Below, in pieces: positions 1 through 9,700 of a stretch of 64,000 bases of DNA. Location of the stretch: NCBI GenBank assembly GCA_947561715.1, contig OX387198.1, forward strand, positions 13,144,001 to 13,208,000, read 5' to 3'. Under the pieces are notes generated by a model, which did not search any database, had not been told where the DNA came from, and saw only the letters and a list, made by a program, of their open reading frames with translations. The DNA comes from Ascidia mentula (lineage: Eukaryota > Chordata > Ascidiacea > Phlebobranchia > Ascidiidae). Both the position numbers and the translations under genes were made by a program. The number at the start of each line of letters is the position of its first letter. Positions within the stretch are counted from its first letter, which is position 1.

Positions 1-72
1 GTAAAATTATTTGTCAGATTTTTCAAAGGAGAATTCGACTGATCCAATATTTTCAAAGAAGTCATTCTGTAA

Positions 73-145
73 GCTCCTGTGGCCTAATGGAGAAGGCATC
101 GGTCTCCTAAACCGGGGATTGCGGGTTCGAGTCCCGCCAGGAGTA
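73..145 (+). tRNA. tRNA-Arg(CCT), array copy 1
   Basis: Cloverleaf visible: acceptor GCTCCTG/CAGGAGT with a G-U first pair, discriminator A, anticodon loop CTCCTAA giving CCT (decodes AGG), T arm GCGGG/CCCGC. A box TGGCCTAATGG and B box GGTTCGAGTCC are intact. The first T4 terminator is 16 bases downstream. The D loop has the gagaagg form. Confidence 0.95.
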
Positions 146-214
146 AAATTATTTGTCAGATTTTATAAAGGAGAATTCGGCTGATCCAATGTTTTCAAAG
201 AAGACATTCTGTAA

Positions 215-287
215 GCTCCTGTGGCCTAATGGAGAAGGCATCAGTCTCCTAAACCGGGGATTGCGGGTTCGAGTCCCGCCAGGAGTA
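215..287 (+). tRNA. tRNA-Arg(CCT), array copy 2
   Basis: As copy 1, but the anticodon stem carries an A (catcagtctcc) that opposes C, so the third stem pair is an A-C mismatch. Both promoter boxes are intact. Confidence 0.9.
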
Positions 288-356
288 AAATTATTTGTCA
301 GATTTTATAAAGGAGAATTCGACTAATCCAATATTTTCAAAGAAGTCATTCTGTAA

Positions 357-429
357 GCTCCTGTGGCCTAATGGAGAAGGCATCAGTCTCCTAAACCGGG
401 GATTGCGGGTTCGAGTCCCGCCAGGAGTA
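357..429 (+). tRNA. tRNA-Arg(CCT), array copy 3
   Basis: Same anticodon-stem A-C mismatch as copy 2. The following spacer is the aagttgtcag type and lacks the near T4, so the first T4 is at 476, about 47 bases past the tRNA end. Confidence 0.9.
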
Positions 430-498
430 AAATAAGTTGTCAGAATTTGTGGAGGAGAATTCGACTAATCCAATATTTTCAAAGAAGTCATTCTGTAA

Positions 499-571
499 GC
501 TCCTGTGGCCTAATGGAGAAGGCATCGGTCTCCTAAACCGGGGATTGCGGGTTCGAGTCCCGCCAGGAGTA
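499..571 (+). tRNA. tRNA-Arg(CCT), array copy 4
   Basis: Fully paired anticodon stem and gagaagg D loop; counterpart of copy 1 in the 426-bp higher-order duplication. Confidence 0.95.
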
Positions 572-640
572 AAATTATTTGTCAGATTTTATAAAGGAGA
601 ATTCGGCTGATCCAATGTTTTCAAAGAAGACATTCTGTAA

Positions 641-713
641 GCTCCTGTGGCCTAATGGAGAAGGCATCAGTCTCCTAAACCGGGGATTGCGGGTTCGAGT
701 CCCGCCAGGAGTA
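641..713 (+). tRNA. tRNA-Arg(CCT), array copy 5
   Basis: Anticodon-stem A-C mismatch variant; counterpart of copy 2. Confidence 0.9.
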
Positions 714-782
714 AAATTATTTGTCAGATTTTATAAAGGAGAATTCGACTAATCCAATATTTTCAAAGAAGTCATTCTGTAA

Positions 783-855
783 GCTCCTGTGGCCTAATGG
801 AGAAGGCATCAGTCTCCTAAACCGGGGATTGCGGGTTCGAGTCCCGCCAGGAGTA
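783..855 (+). tRNA. tRNA-Arg(CCT), array copy 6
   Basis: Anticodon-stem mismatch variant followed by the aagttgtcag spacer; counterpart of copies 3 and 14. Confidence 0.9.
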
Positions 856-924
856 AAATAAGTTGTCAGAATTTGTGGAGGAGAATTCGACTAATCCAAT
901 ATTTTCAAAGAAGTCATTCTGTAA

Positions 925-997
925 GCTCCTGTGGCCTAATGGATAAGGCATCGGTCTCCTAAACCGGGGATTGCGGGTTCGAGTCCCGCCAGGAGTA
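925..997 (+). tRNA. tRNA-Arg(CCT), array copy 7
   Basis: Canonical form: D loop TGGATAAGGC as in vertebrate tRNA-Arg(CCT), fully paired anticodon stem. Confidence 0.96.
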
Positions 998-1066
998 AAA
1001 TTATTTGTCAGATTTAATAAAGGAGAATTCGACCAATCCAATATTTTCAAAGAAGACGTTCTGTAA

Positions 1067-1139
1067 GCTCCTGTGGCCTAATGGATAAGGCATCGGTCTC
1101 CTAAACCGGGGATTGCGGGTTCGAGTCCCGCCAGGAGTA
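1067..1139 (+). tRNA. tRNA-Arg(CCT), array copy 8
   Basis: Canonical gataagg D loop and paired stems; counterpart of copy 16. Confidence 0.96.
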
Positions 1140-1208
1140 AAATTATTTGTCAGATTTTATAAAGGAGAATTCGACTAATCCAATACTTTCAAAGAAGTCA
1201 TTCTGTAA

Positions 1209-1281
1209 GCTCCTGTGGCCTAATGGATAAGGCATCGGTCTCCTAAACCGGGGATTGCGGGTTCGAGTCCCGCCAGAAGTA
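1209..1281 (+). tRNA. tRNA-Arg(CCT), array copy 9, acceptor variant
   Basis: Acceptor 3' strand reads CAGAAGT instead of CAGGAGT, giving one acceptor-stem mismatch. Copy 17 has the same change. Confidence 0.88.
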
Positions 1282-1350
1282 AAATTATTTGTCAGATTTT
1301 ATAAAGGAGAATTCGGCTGATCCAATGTTTTCAAAGAAGACATTCTGTAA

Positions 1351-1423
1351 GCTCCTGTGGCCTAATGGAGAAGGCATCGGTCTCCTAAACCGGGGATTGC
1401 GGGTTCGAGTCCCGCCAGGAGTA
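1351..1423 (+). tRNA. tRNA-Arg(CCT), array copy 10
   Basis: gagaagg D loop, paired anticodon stem, intact boxes; counterpart of copy 18. Confidence 0.94.
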
Positions 1424-1492
1424 AAATTATTTGTCAGATTTAATAAAGGAGAATTCGACTAATCCAATATTTTCAAAGAAGTCCTTCTGTAA

Positions 1493-1565
1493 GCTCCTGT
1501 GGCCTAATGGATAAGGCATCGGTCTCCTAAACCGGGGATTGCGGGTTCGAGTCCCGCCAGGAGTA
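1493..1565 (+). tRNA. tRNA-Arg(CCT), array copy 11
   Basis: Canonical gataagg form, all stems paired. Confidence 0.96.
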
Positions 1566-1634
1566 AAATTATTTGTCAGATTTTTCAAAGGAGAATTCGA
1601 CTGATCCAATATTTTCAAAGAAGTCCTTCTGTAA

Positions 1635-1707
1635 GCTCCTGTGGCCTAATGGAGAAGGCATCGGTCTCCTAAACCGGGGATTGCGGGTTCGAGTCCCGCC
1701 AGGAGTA
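1635..1707 (+). tRNA. tRNA-Arg(CCT), array copy 12
   Basis: gagaagg D loop, all stems paired. Confidence 0.94.
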
Positions 1708-1777
1708 AAATTATTTGTCAGATTTTACAAAGGAGAATTCGGCTGATCAAATCTTTTTCAAAGAAGTCATTCTGTAA

Positions 1778-1850
1778 GCTCCTGTGGCCTAATGGAGAAG
1801 GCATCGGTCTCCTAAACCGGGGATTGCGGGTTCGAGTCCCGCCAGGAGTA
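1778..1850 (+). tRNA. tRNA-Arg(CCT), array copy 13
   Basis: gagaagg D loop, all stems paired. The spacer before it is one base longer than the others. Confidence 0.94.
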
Positions 1851-1919
1851 AAATTATTTGTCAGATTTTATAAAGGAGAATTCGACTAATCCAATATTTT
1901 CAAAGAAGTCATTCTGTAA

Positions 1920-1992
1920 GCTCCTGTGGCCTAATGGAGAAGGCATCAGTCTCCTAAACCGGGGATTGCGGGTTCGAGTCCCGCCAGGAGTA
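1920..1992 (+). tRNA. tRNA-Arg(CCT), array copy 14
   Basis: Anticodon-stem A-C mismatch variant with aagttgtcag spacer; counterpart of copy 6 at +1137 bp. Confidence 0.9.
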
Positions 1993-2061
1993 AAATAAGT
2001 TGTCAGAATTTGTGGAGGAGAATTCGACTAATCCAATATTTTCAAAGAAGTCATTCTGTAA

Positions 2062-2134
2062 GCTCCTGTGGCCTAATGGATAAGGCATCGGTCTCCTAAA
2101 CCGGGGATTGCGGGTTCGAGTCCCGCCAGGAGTA
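2062..2134 (+). tRNA. tRNA-Arg(CCT), array copy 15
   Basis: Canonical gataagg form; counterpart of copy 7. Confidence 0.96.
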
Positions 2135-2203
2135 AAATTATTTGTCAGATTTAATAAAGGAGAATTCGACCAATCCAATATTTTCAAAGAAGACGTTCTG
2201 TAA

Positions 2204-2276
2204 GCTCCTGTGGCCTAATGGATAAGGCATCGGTCTCCTAAACCGGGGATTGCGGGTTCGAGTCCCGCCAGGAGTA
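2204..2276 (+). tRNA. tRNA-Arg(CCT), array copy 16
   Basis: Canonical gataagg form; counterpart of copy 8. Confidence 0.96.
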
Positions 2277-2345
2277 AAATTATTTGTCAGATTTTATAAA
2301 GGAGAATTCGACTAATCCAATACTTTCAAAGAAGTCATTCTGTAA

Positions 2346-2418
2346 GCTCCTGTGGCCTAATGGATAAGGCATCGGTCTCCTAAACCGGGGATTGCGGGTT
2401 CGAGTCCCGCCAGAAGTA
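2346..2418 (+). tRNA. tRNA-Arg(CCT), array copy 17, acceptor variant
   Basis: CAGAAGT acceptor mismatch shared with copy 9. Confidence 0.88.
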
Positions 2419-2487
2419 AAATTATTTGTCAGATTTTATAAAGGAGAATTCGGCTGATCCAATGTTTTCAAAGAAGACATTCTGTAA

Positions 2488-2560
2488 GCTCCTGTGGCCT
2501 AATGGATAAGGCATCGGTCTCCTAAACCGGGGATTGTGGGTTCGAGTCCCGCTAGGAGTT
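2488..2560 (+). tRNA. tRNA-Arg(CCT), array copy 18, diverged edge copy
   Basis: Last full copy. The T arm reads GTGGG/CCCGC (a G-U pair), the acceptor 3' strand starts TAGGAGT (a G-U pair) and the discriminator is T. It can still fold, but differs most from the consensus, as expected at the edge of a homogenising array. Confidence 0.85.
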
Positions 2561-2619
2561 TATTTGTCAGATTTTGTAGGGGAGAATTCGACTGATCAAA
2601 TATTTTTCAAAGAAGACAC

Positions 2620-2650
2620 TCGTGGATTGTGGGTTGGAGTCACGTATAAG
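2620..2650 (+). pseudogene. Broken nineteenth tRNA-Arg copy (3' half remnant)
   Basis: After a normal spacer (2561-2619) only a T-arm-like stretch remains (ggattgtgggttggagtc). The 5' half and the anticodon arm are missing. It marks the right edge of the array. Confidence 0.7.
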
Positions 2651-2687
2651 TATTATTGGACTGTTTGTCATGTTTTTGGTTTCTAAC

Positions 2688-2820
2688 CTTGCAATGTATG
2701 TTGGTTTGTTTGGGTTGTTGGTTTGAGAGCCACCGAAATCTGGGTGGTTGATGCTGAAGTCGTAATGTGTTACGGGTAGCTTCCAGTAGTTTGAAATGCT
2801 CACACCACTGGGCGTTTTTC
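2688..2820 (-). other. Possible coding exon, unassigned
   Basis: Minus strand: a good 3' splice site (cttttggcag) at 2822-2821 is followed by an open frame reading KTPSGVSISNYWKLP and onward for about 45 residues, up to a possible donor AAG|GTTAGA. It lies downstream of the membrane exon of the LRR gene and might be its cytoplasmic tail. However, the phase (1) does not match the phase-0 donor at 3707. No family was recognised. Confidence 0.25.
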
Positions 2821-2850
2821 CTGCCAAAAGAAAATATTAGTTGATTGATA

Positions 2851-3706
2851 TTTCGCACTTTGTGTTTGATTCTTCAATTGCTTTCTTTAAATCCCTTGAT
2901 ATATTGCAAATTAAACCTCCATGCTAATTGTGTGACTGCTATTGCATTAAAGGATATTTTATCACTAACAGTTCAGTTGGTGCTTGAGATTAAAGTGGTC
3001 ATTATGTTCAGTCGTTACCACTTTGTTCCGATACCGTAAAATGCCTCGGCGTTAATATTAAATGCTTGTATACAATTTTGCATTGATTTAGATTTTCTTG
3101 ATTGCAATGTACATTAGTACCCTGGCTGTCAAGGACTTGGACTAGCTCAATACGGCTTTCTGTGCTTCTGAGACTGTTGAATATAAGCACCACAGAACAT
3201 TGGTACAAAGTCCCTGGTTCAGCTGGAAAGAATCTGAATGACGTCATATGCGTGATGTTTGTTAGTGTAGGTGCGGTTGGCGCTGAGCAACTTGCTTCGT
3301 ATGAACTGTGGAATGAAGTATATTTCAGTATAGATGATTACGGCTATTTTTGCTTGGAACATAAGCTACGGCATTATAAATTTTCGACTGATAATGTATG
3401 GGCCAATAACTGCTCTGAATTCATTGGCAAACGTTTCGTATTTGTTTATATTGTTTTGTCATAAAAATATTTTTCTTTGCTTCTTAGTACTTTAAAGCAT
3501 AACAAGCACTTTTTGTTTGACTGCAACCGCTTATAGTACAGCTCACATGAATAATGCATAAAATTAACTAGCAAAGTTTTAAAATAGCCTACAAACATTC
3601 TTTTATAAGTCGACAAAACATCTTACTAAAACCACAAATCATATTCTGCAGTTACAATTAAATCAGAAAAACTTGATTTAAAAAAAAAACGAATAAAAGT
3701 TCTTAC
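2851..3706. other. Stretch between the tRNA array and the LRR receptor, no firm gene
   Basis: An open frame of 120 codons on the plus strand (3102-3464) and an overlapping minus-strand frame show no recognisable domain. 3' UTR or tail exons of the minus-strand LRR gene are expected here, but I could not place them with confidence. Confidence 0.4.
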
Positions 3707-6700
3707 ACTTGGCTGGCGATGCATTGTTGTGGGTCGCTCCAGTTCTGATGGCCACATAAAAGTACTTGATTTACAACTGCAGGATTTGTCGTGTTTCCCG
3801 TACCTAAAAAGCGCAACGTATCCTATACATAGTACCAATAGTGCCGTCAGGCCCCGTGTCACAATAATCATATTTAAACATTTGTTCTTAAAAGTCTGTC
3901 AAATGATGGTAATTGCGCAAAGTTTTTAGAATTAGCTGTACAGCATCTAGAGGCTTTCGGGACTACTAGACCTGTAGTCACGTTGTGCAAAGTGCAATTG
4001 CATTCTACTGCTTCTTGTAATGGAACGCCAGCAAGTTCACCCGTCTTGGAATCCCACATATAGTATAAATACGAGGGATCGTCCCATTGCAATGTGATGT
4101 CACAACTTGGTGACGTTGAACCGCTGATGTTGACAGCGCTAAAACAATCAAAAAAAGGTGTCAACTTGTTGTAATAAACATATTGCTTACATAGACAGTT
4201 TTTTATTCTTTAATGAATTACAAGCTTTAAAATTTTAAGCATTAAAAGCGCGTGACAACGACGCTTTCTGTTGTTTGAAGATGTTGGTCACATTTGAGCC
4301 TCTTACACCGCGTGTTACCTGCACCAAAAGGCTTCAGCGGTAGCGTTGACTTGTGTAAAGAGATAAGTAGGATTTCCCACATGGTATGCGTCTATGGTTA
4401 ACCCTGCTGCTGATGGTGGTTCTGCACAAACCCCAGACGTGCCGCTTTCAATCAGCTCTTGTATTTCATAAAGCGCCTTCACGGTTTCACAGCTACAATA
4501 AATGTTGGGTAGTTTGATGGCAAATCAGCAAATGACTGATAAAGGATGAAACAACCTAAAATTAAGCTTAGAAACACAAGTAAATGAGATACTGTCAACG
4601 ATCGTGTAAACCGTCGGAACGCGATTGCGGGGCTTAAAGATATATGACTGTCACCAAACAATTTGTTAAGCGAATTGTAAGTTTTTATGATCACCTAGAT
4701 GGTTAATAACATACTTGCACGAAAGCGTGACAGAATATAACCAAACATCGGTGAGTGTGTCTGTCACGTGATCAAATGCATCCGCGCTAATTGTTTTCAG
4801 ATTAGGATTGTTGCTCAGGTAAAGAGTTCGCAGGGACTGGAGGTCTTCGAACGGAGGCAAGTGGTGGAAATTGTTGAATCTCAAATCGATGTGGCGTAGA
4901 TTGGGCAAAGAAGTACTTCGAAAGAAAGAGGAACCGATATGAATTATTTTTGTTGTACATGTGCGGGTGGAAAAGTAGTTAAAAACAACCAATAATATAG
5001 TATTTATGACTATAAAATATATATTGATGTATACGCTTGGAAAACTAACACAACATAATTATCAGACGTTCTTACGTAAAAACTCCATCTTCGATAACTT
5101 CGATGTCGTTGTTGGAAATATAGAGTGTCTCCAATCTTACCAGTTCATCAAAAACACCGGATTGCAACTCAGATAATTTGTTGTTCGAGAGACTTATCCA
5201 TCGCACGTTGTCTTGGCCGTCAAAGGCGTTCTGAGAATTTTTTGTTACACGATTCCACGATTAAACGAGTGTGTTGCCGATTATTGTTAGACAACTATTC
5301 ATTGCACAGGTTAGGGTATTACGAATGGCCTTAAAACTATTTTTCCTTTAATTTATAAAAGTTGACGCTGTCCATGTTGTAATACTCACACTTGGAAGTG
5401 CACGAATTTGATTGGAATTTAGATTGATGCTGGAAAGTCTTTGAGCATTTAAAGCAATCGGGTAAGTGTCCTGTAGAAATAAAATAGGCAATCCCTATAT
5501 GTACTTTATAGAGTGTAACTCCCTTGATTGCAACTAAATTAAAAACCACAAGTGTCTATCAAAGCTTTGAACTGGAAAAACGTTGTATTGAGAACGGTAC
5601 ACTAAACGTAAAGCCTTGACCTAAAATTGAACACCTAGTTTTTGGTGTTATTATACCCAACGCGTACACATTTTATCCAACTTACTAATTGGTTGTTGTG
5701 CAAAGATATTGTTACTATGGTAGCTCCCAAAAACGCGTCATCGGGAATTGATTTCAACATGTTGTTTTCCAGGCGCAGATTTCTGACGTAACTTCCGTTG
5801 TAAAACATCTGACCTTGAATTTCGTTGATTTGGTTGTTTTCGAGCCTTAAATTTTCGGTGACACGTACGTCGCAAAACGCCTTAAAAATGTAAAGTGTAA
5901 TTTTGAACTCGTGTGTGTCGTCTGTGGTTTGGGTACTTTTCAAACAAAGTGTTAAAGGAAGTCTCCCCGTTTCCTAGCTATATCTTGTTAGTCAATTTGG
6001 GGGCATTTATCAACACACCTCTGCTTTTTCTGCAGTCATAGTGCCGTTAATGCTGATGCCACGACAGAAAAATTAATTTTTTTAGTCTATATGCATCATT
6101 ATCTGGGCGATGATGTTACCACATATGTTTTGCACTAGATAAAACGGGTATGATGGTTGTAACTAAGCGTAAATTTCGTACTGACAAAGTAATGGTAAAC
6201 AACTGTATTCTGCAACAAAATATCTCGGGACCTTAGCCAATTACCAACGACTGTAAACTAAAAAGAAATTATAGCCACTTAATTCTACCCCAGGTGCGAT
6301 GACTTTAATTTGACCTCCATCTATGCGCCAGTTTCTCACTGAAACCTTATGAAAGGAACATTCGCCGATGGAAGGGGCCAAAACTCCTTGCATAAATAAT
6401 TCGTCGGCCCTGACGTCATCAAACGCATACCGCTCGAGGTATTTTATCGTGTTGTCGTAGAGATGTATGTCGTCTAAAAAGAAATACACCAGTTGCTATT
6501 TAGGTCATGGATGCCATCAAAAGGACTTTCTTATCATTCTTTACCTGGAATAGCCACCGACTTGAAGCCTTGACTCTCAATGGTGGTGATTCGATTTGCA
6601 TTCAATCGGAAATGATGTCCTGCAGTGACGCCACAAAATTGTCTGGATCTGATTCGTTCAATTCTGTTGTTATGGAAGTTTACGTTTTCGGCCCGCAGAT

Positions 6701-9700
6701 TTGTGAAATCGTTGAACTGTAGAAAGTTTGTATCATTATGTGACGTGTTGCAATTTTTCAACACCAGAGTTGTTGTAATTCCCTCGATAGTTTGCGAAAA
6801 CGGATACGCAAAAACATCAAATTTAGCTTTGCATGGGGCAACGGACTGCTAAATTACTGCAAACATCCATTGCACTTAATCACGAACCATCACTTGATAT
6901 ATTCAAAACAGGGCGTCGCGAGTTCCTCCTATATAATTATTTGGGCATTGCAGGCATGTTCCGGTGGTATTTGTACAATATCCGTAGATTTGTGAAGTAG
7001 TTAACAAATTATAATCCGCCTGCTACGAATTTTGTAAAGTCAACTACTAGTTGTTGCAGTCATTGTTCAATGGTGATTAACCATTTTTTTATGGTGAGGG
7101 GCAGAAAAGCATCTCGTCGTATGCTTTAGTACACCGGGATATGGTTCTATATATCTGCAAAGGTTTGGTTAAATAAAAACGTAAATCATAGCATTATGTT
7201 ACGGATAGAGTAAAACACCGATTAGCCAAGTTTGGAACCACAAACCAAATCTAACAATATTTTGTCTTATTTTGTTTTATTTTGTGCTTACAGCTGGATC
7301 TGGCAAATGCGAAATCCGGTTGTTGTGTAAACGAAAATAAAGAAAACTGCGATCAATGTGACTCAGGGCGCCATCTTCGATATGGCTGATTTCATTGTGG
7401 TTCAGTAATCTGGAACGAAAGGGTAACATTGCGAATCGAGCCACCGGATATTCCAATAAACTTACAATTCATTTATGTCCGGCGAGTCCTCAAATGCCTC
7501 GCGTGGAATCATCCCGATTTTATTGCTATACAAAAAAAGTATCCTCAAACTCCGCAGGTTGTCGAAGGCATGGCGGGGCAAATACTCAATTGCGTTCCGA
7601 TCCAGATACAGCTGACGTAGTATGGTGAGGTTGGCGAAAGGATTTTCATGCTGCGCAACATAATTGTTCGTTGTGTTCGTCGTTGAATTACGGAATAGCT
7701 TGTCGTATTAACATGTTTATTGATTTCTATGCAACCCGGAAGGTTGACATAAGTCGCCCTTTGAAAAATTATTATTTCGATACATATGATCATAAGGTTT
7801 ACAGGCTTCGCAGCCCAGGCATTGCTGCCTAGCTGTATCAGCCATGCAGTTGCATGAAACATTACTGCGTTGTTCGATTACATATGGGCTAAAATCAAAC
7901 AAAGTACAACAGACTTAACTAAAATAAATTATCACCATGAACAACGTTTTGAAGGCGTCGACAGTATACACCAGCAGTGATACATGCTTTTATTTTTAAT
8001 AGAGCACCTTGAAGGTAAAAAACCTATTGTTTCGCAGCCATAAGAGTTCCAGATTTGGAGGTAAAGAGTTGTCTTCAACTATAGCGATTCTATTGTTACT
8101 GAGCCAGAGTTCGCGCAAATTATCAAGTTCGGCGAAGTCTTCCGCTTCAACATAGGCAATTTGGTTGCTGGAAAAGAAATGAATAATATTACATGGCCAA
8201 GTTTGTTTAAACCAAACGTAGTCTTCACACAAACGTGGGAAAAGTTTTTTTTTTCTAAAAATGATTCTAATGAACAAAAATGAGCCTACATTGTTTTTGT
8301 GATGTGACGTAAAACTGTCAATCATATAATAACAACAAACTATTAAAAAAAATTTCCACTATACCATAAATACTACATTAAGTTTTTTACACAAATGATT
8401 TTAAAAAATATACGTCTATCTAAAATAAAGCACATTTTTGTATCTAAAATTTCTACACTAGGCAAAATTTAATCGTTAACTGACCTGTTTAAAACAATTT
8501 CGTGTACTACAGGCAACCGTTCACGACCAATTATAGCTGGTGGCACAAATTGAAATCTGCAACATGTGTTTTGACTTAGCAATTATTCAGTTCAAACCCG
8601 AGACAGATTTTAAGGACAAATGTATTTTATCATTTTATTTTGTACAAAAGGTAAAATGTATGACTAGTATTGGTCAAAATAAAATAACTGAAAGGAAACA
8701 ACAACTTACAAATTGCTCGACAATTGTAAATAGTGTATTATGGGTGTACACAAAAACACGTCAGGGTGGAGGCTCGTTGAAGTTAGCTGGTTGTTGTTCA
8801 ACGTGAGGTGGCGCAACTTTGGTATCAGACAAAAGGTGTCAGCTTCCACGCTGGAGATTTGATTATGTGCAAGGCGCCTGTCACAAGAAAAACAAAAGAA
8901 TCTGTTTGTTTTTGTTGCGGCGTCCATGTTTTTGTGTCTCACAAGTTGCTAAGGTTGGGGACGTTTCGAAAGGGTACAAACGTCGGTAGATTGTTACAGT
9001 AAAGTTCCCATTCACGACCTTTGAATGAAGATTCCGTGTAGTCCTCGATCGATTTGATGAGGTTGTGGTCCGCGTGGCTGTGACAAAACGCTTCTGATTT
9101 AGCGCGCATTGCCAGAAATGCACTGGACGGTAACCACTTATAGCAGGTGTACAGCATTAGTTATTGATAGTTACGTGCCTGAATTCCTAATTACATTTTC
9201 ACCTTTGCCAATATTAACTGAATAGCGTTTATAAACTTTGACCATTGGTGGTTTTATCAATAACCCTACTCTTTTGCGTTAATTTAATTAATCTTTAAAA
9301 GTGCATGACAGCTATCAAATTGGTATAAGTTGCTATTATTTTTACCTTTACTTGACTCATTTGAATTCACATACATAATAATGTGATTTTATGTGCCTTT
9401 ATCCAAGTACCTACATTGAATACAAACTGTTCCAAGTTTTCCATTCGAACACAGCATGAGGAAACTGAGGAAGCTTGTTGTTGCTCAGAAAGATCTCCCT
9501 CAGGCTGGGAAGGTTGACGAACGCTCGGTAGTCGATACACTCAATTTCTTGGTTGTGTAAACGGATTCTCCTCAAATTTGGCATGTCTTGAAAGGCATCG
9601 CGACGCAGCTTCTTCATCTTGTTGTGGCTGATATCTCTGAAATATTGATGTTTTCGATAAATTAATTGTAGCACCTTTGAGTAGGTGTACCAAAATTAAG

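Larger units (their letters stand above)
1..2650 (+). repeat. Tandem array of tRNA-Arg(CCT) units, period about 142 bp
   Basis: Eighteen 73-nt tRNA genes start every 142 bp (one step of 143) from 73 to 2488. Each is followed by a spacer of about 69 bp carrying a gagaattcg motif and ending attctgtaa before the next tRNA. The window opens at the 3' end of another copy, so the array probably continues to the left. Copies 1-3 and 4-6 match in variant pattern (offset 426 bp), and copies 6-10 match copies 14-18 (offset 1137 bp, with the same acceptor variant in copies 9 and 17). These are higher-order duplications by unequal exchange. The spacer after copies 3, 6 and 14 is a distinct type (aagttgtcagaatttgtgg). 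Confidence 0.97.

Noticed and set aside
817-2187. Repeated 77-codon minus-strand frames in the tRNA array
   Set aside because: They are antisense to the tRNA units and identical because the units are; no protein gene.
1-2650. CRISPR-like array
   Set aside because: The regular 142-bp period is explained by folded tRNA genes with intact Pol III boxes; the spacers are not unique.
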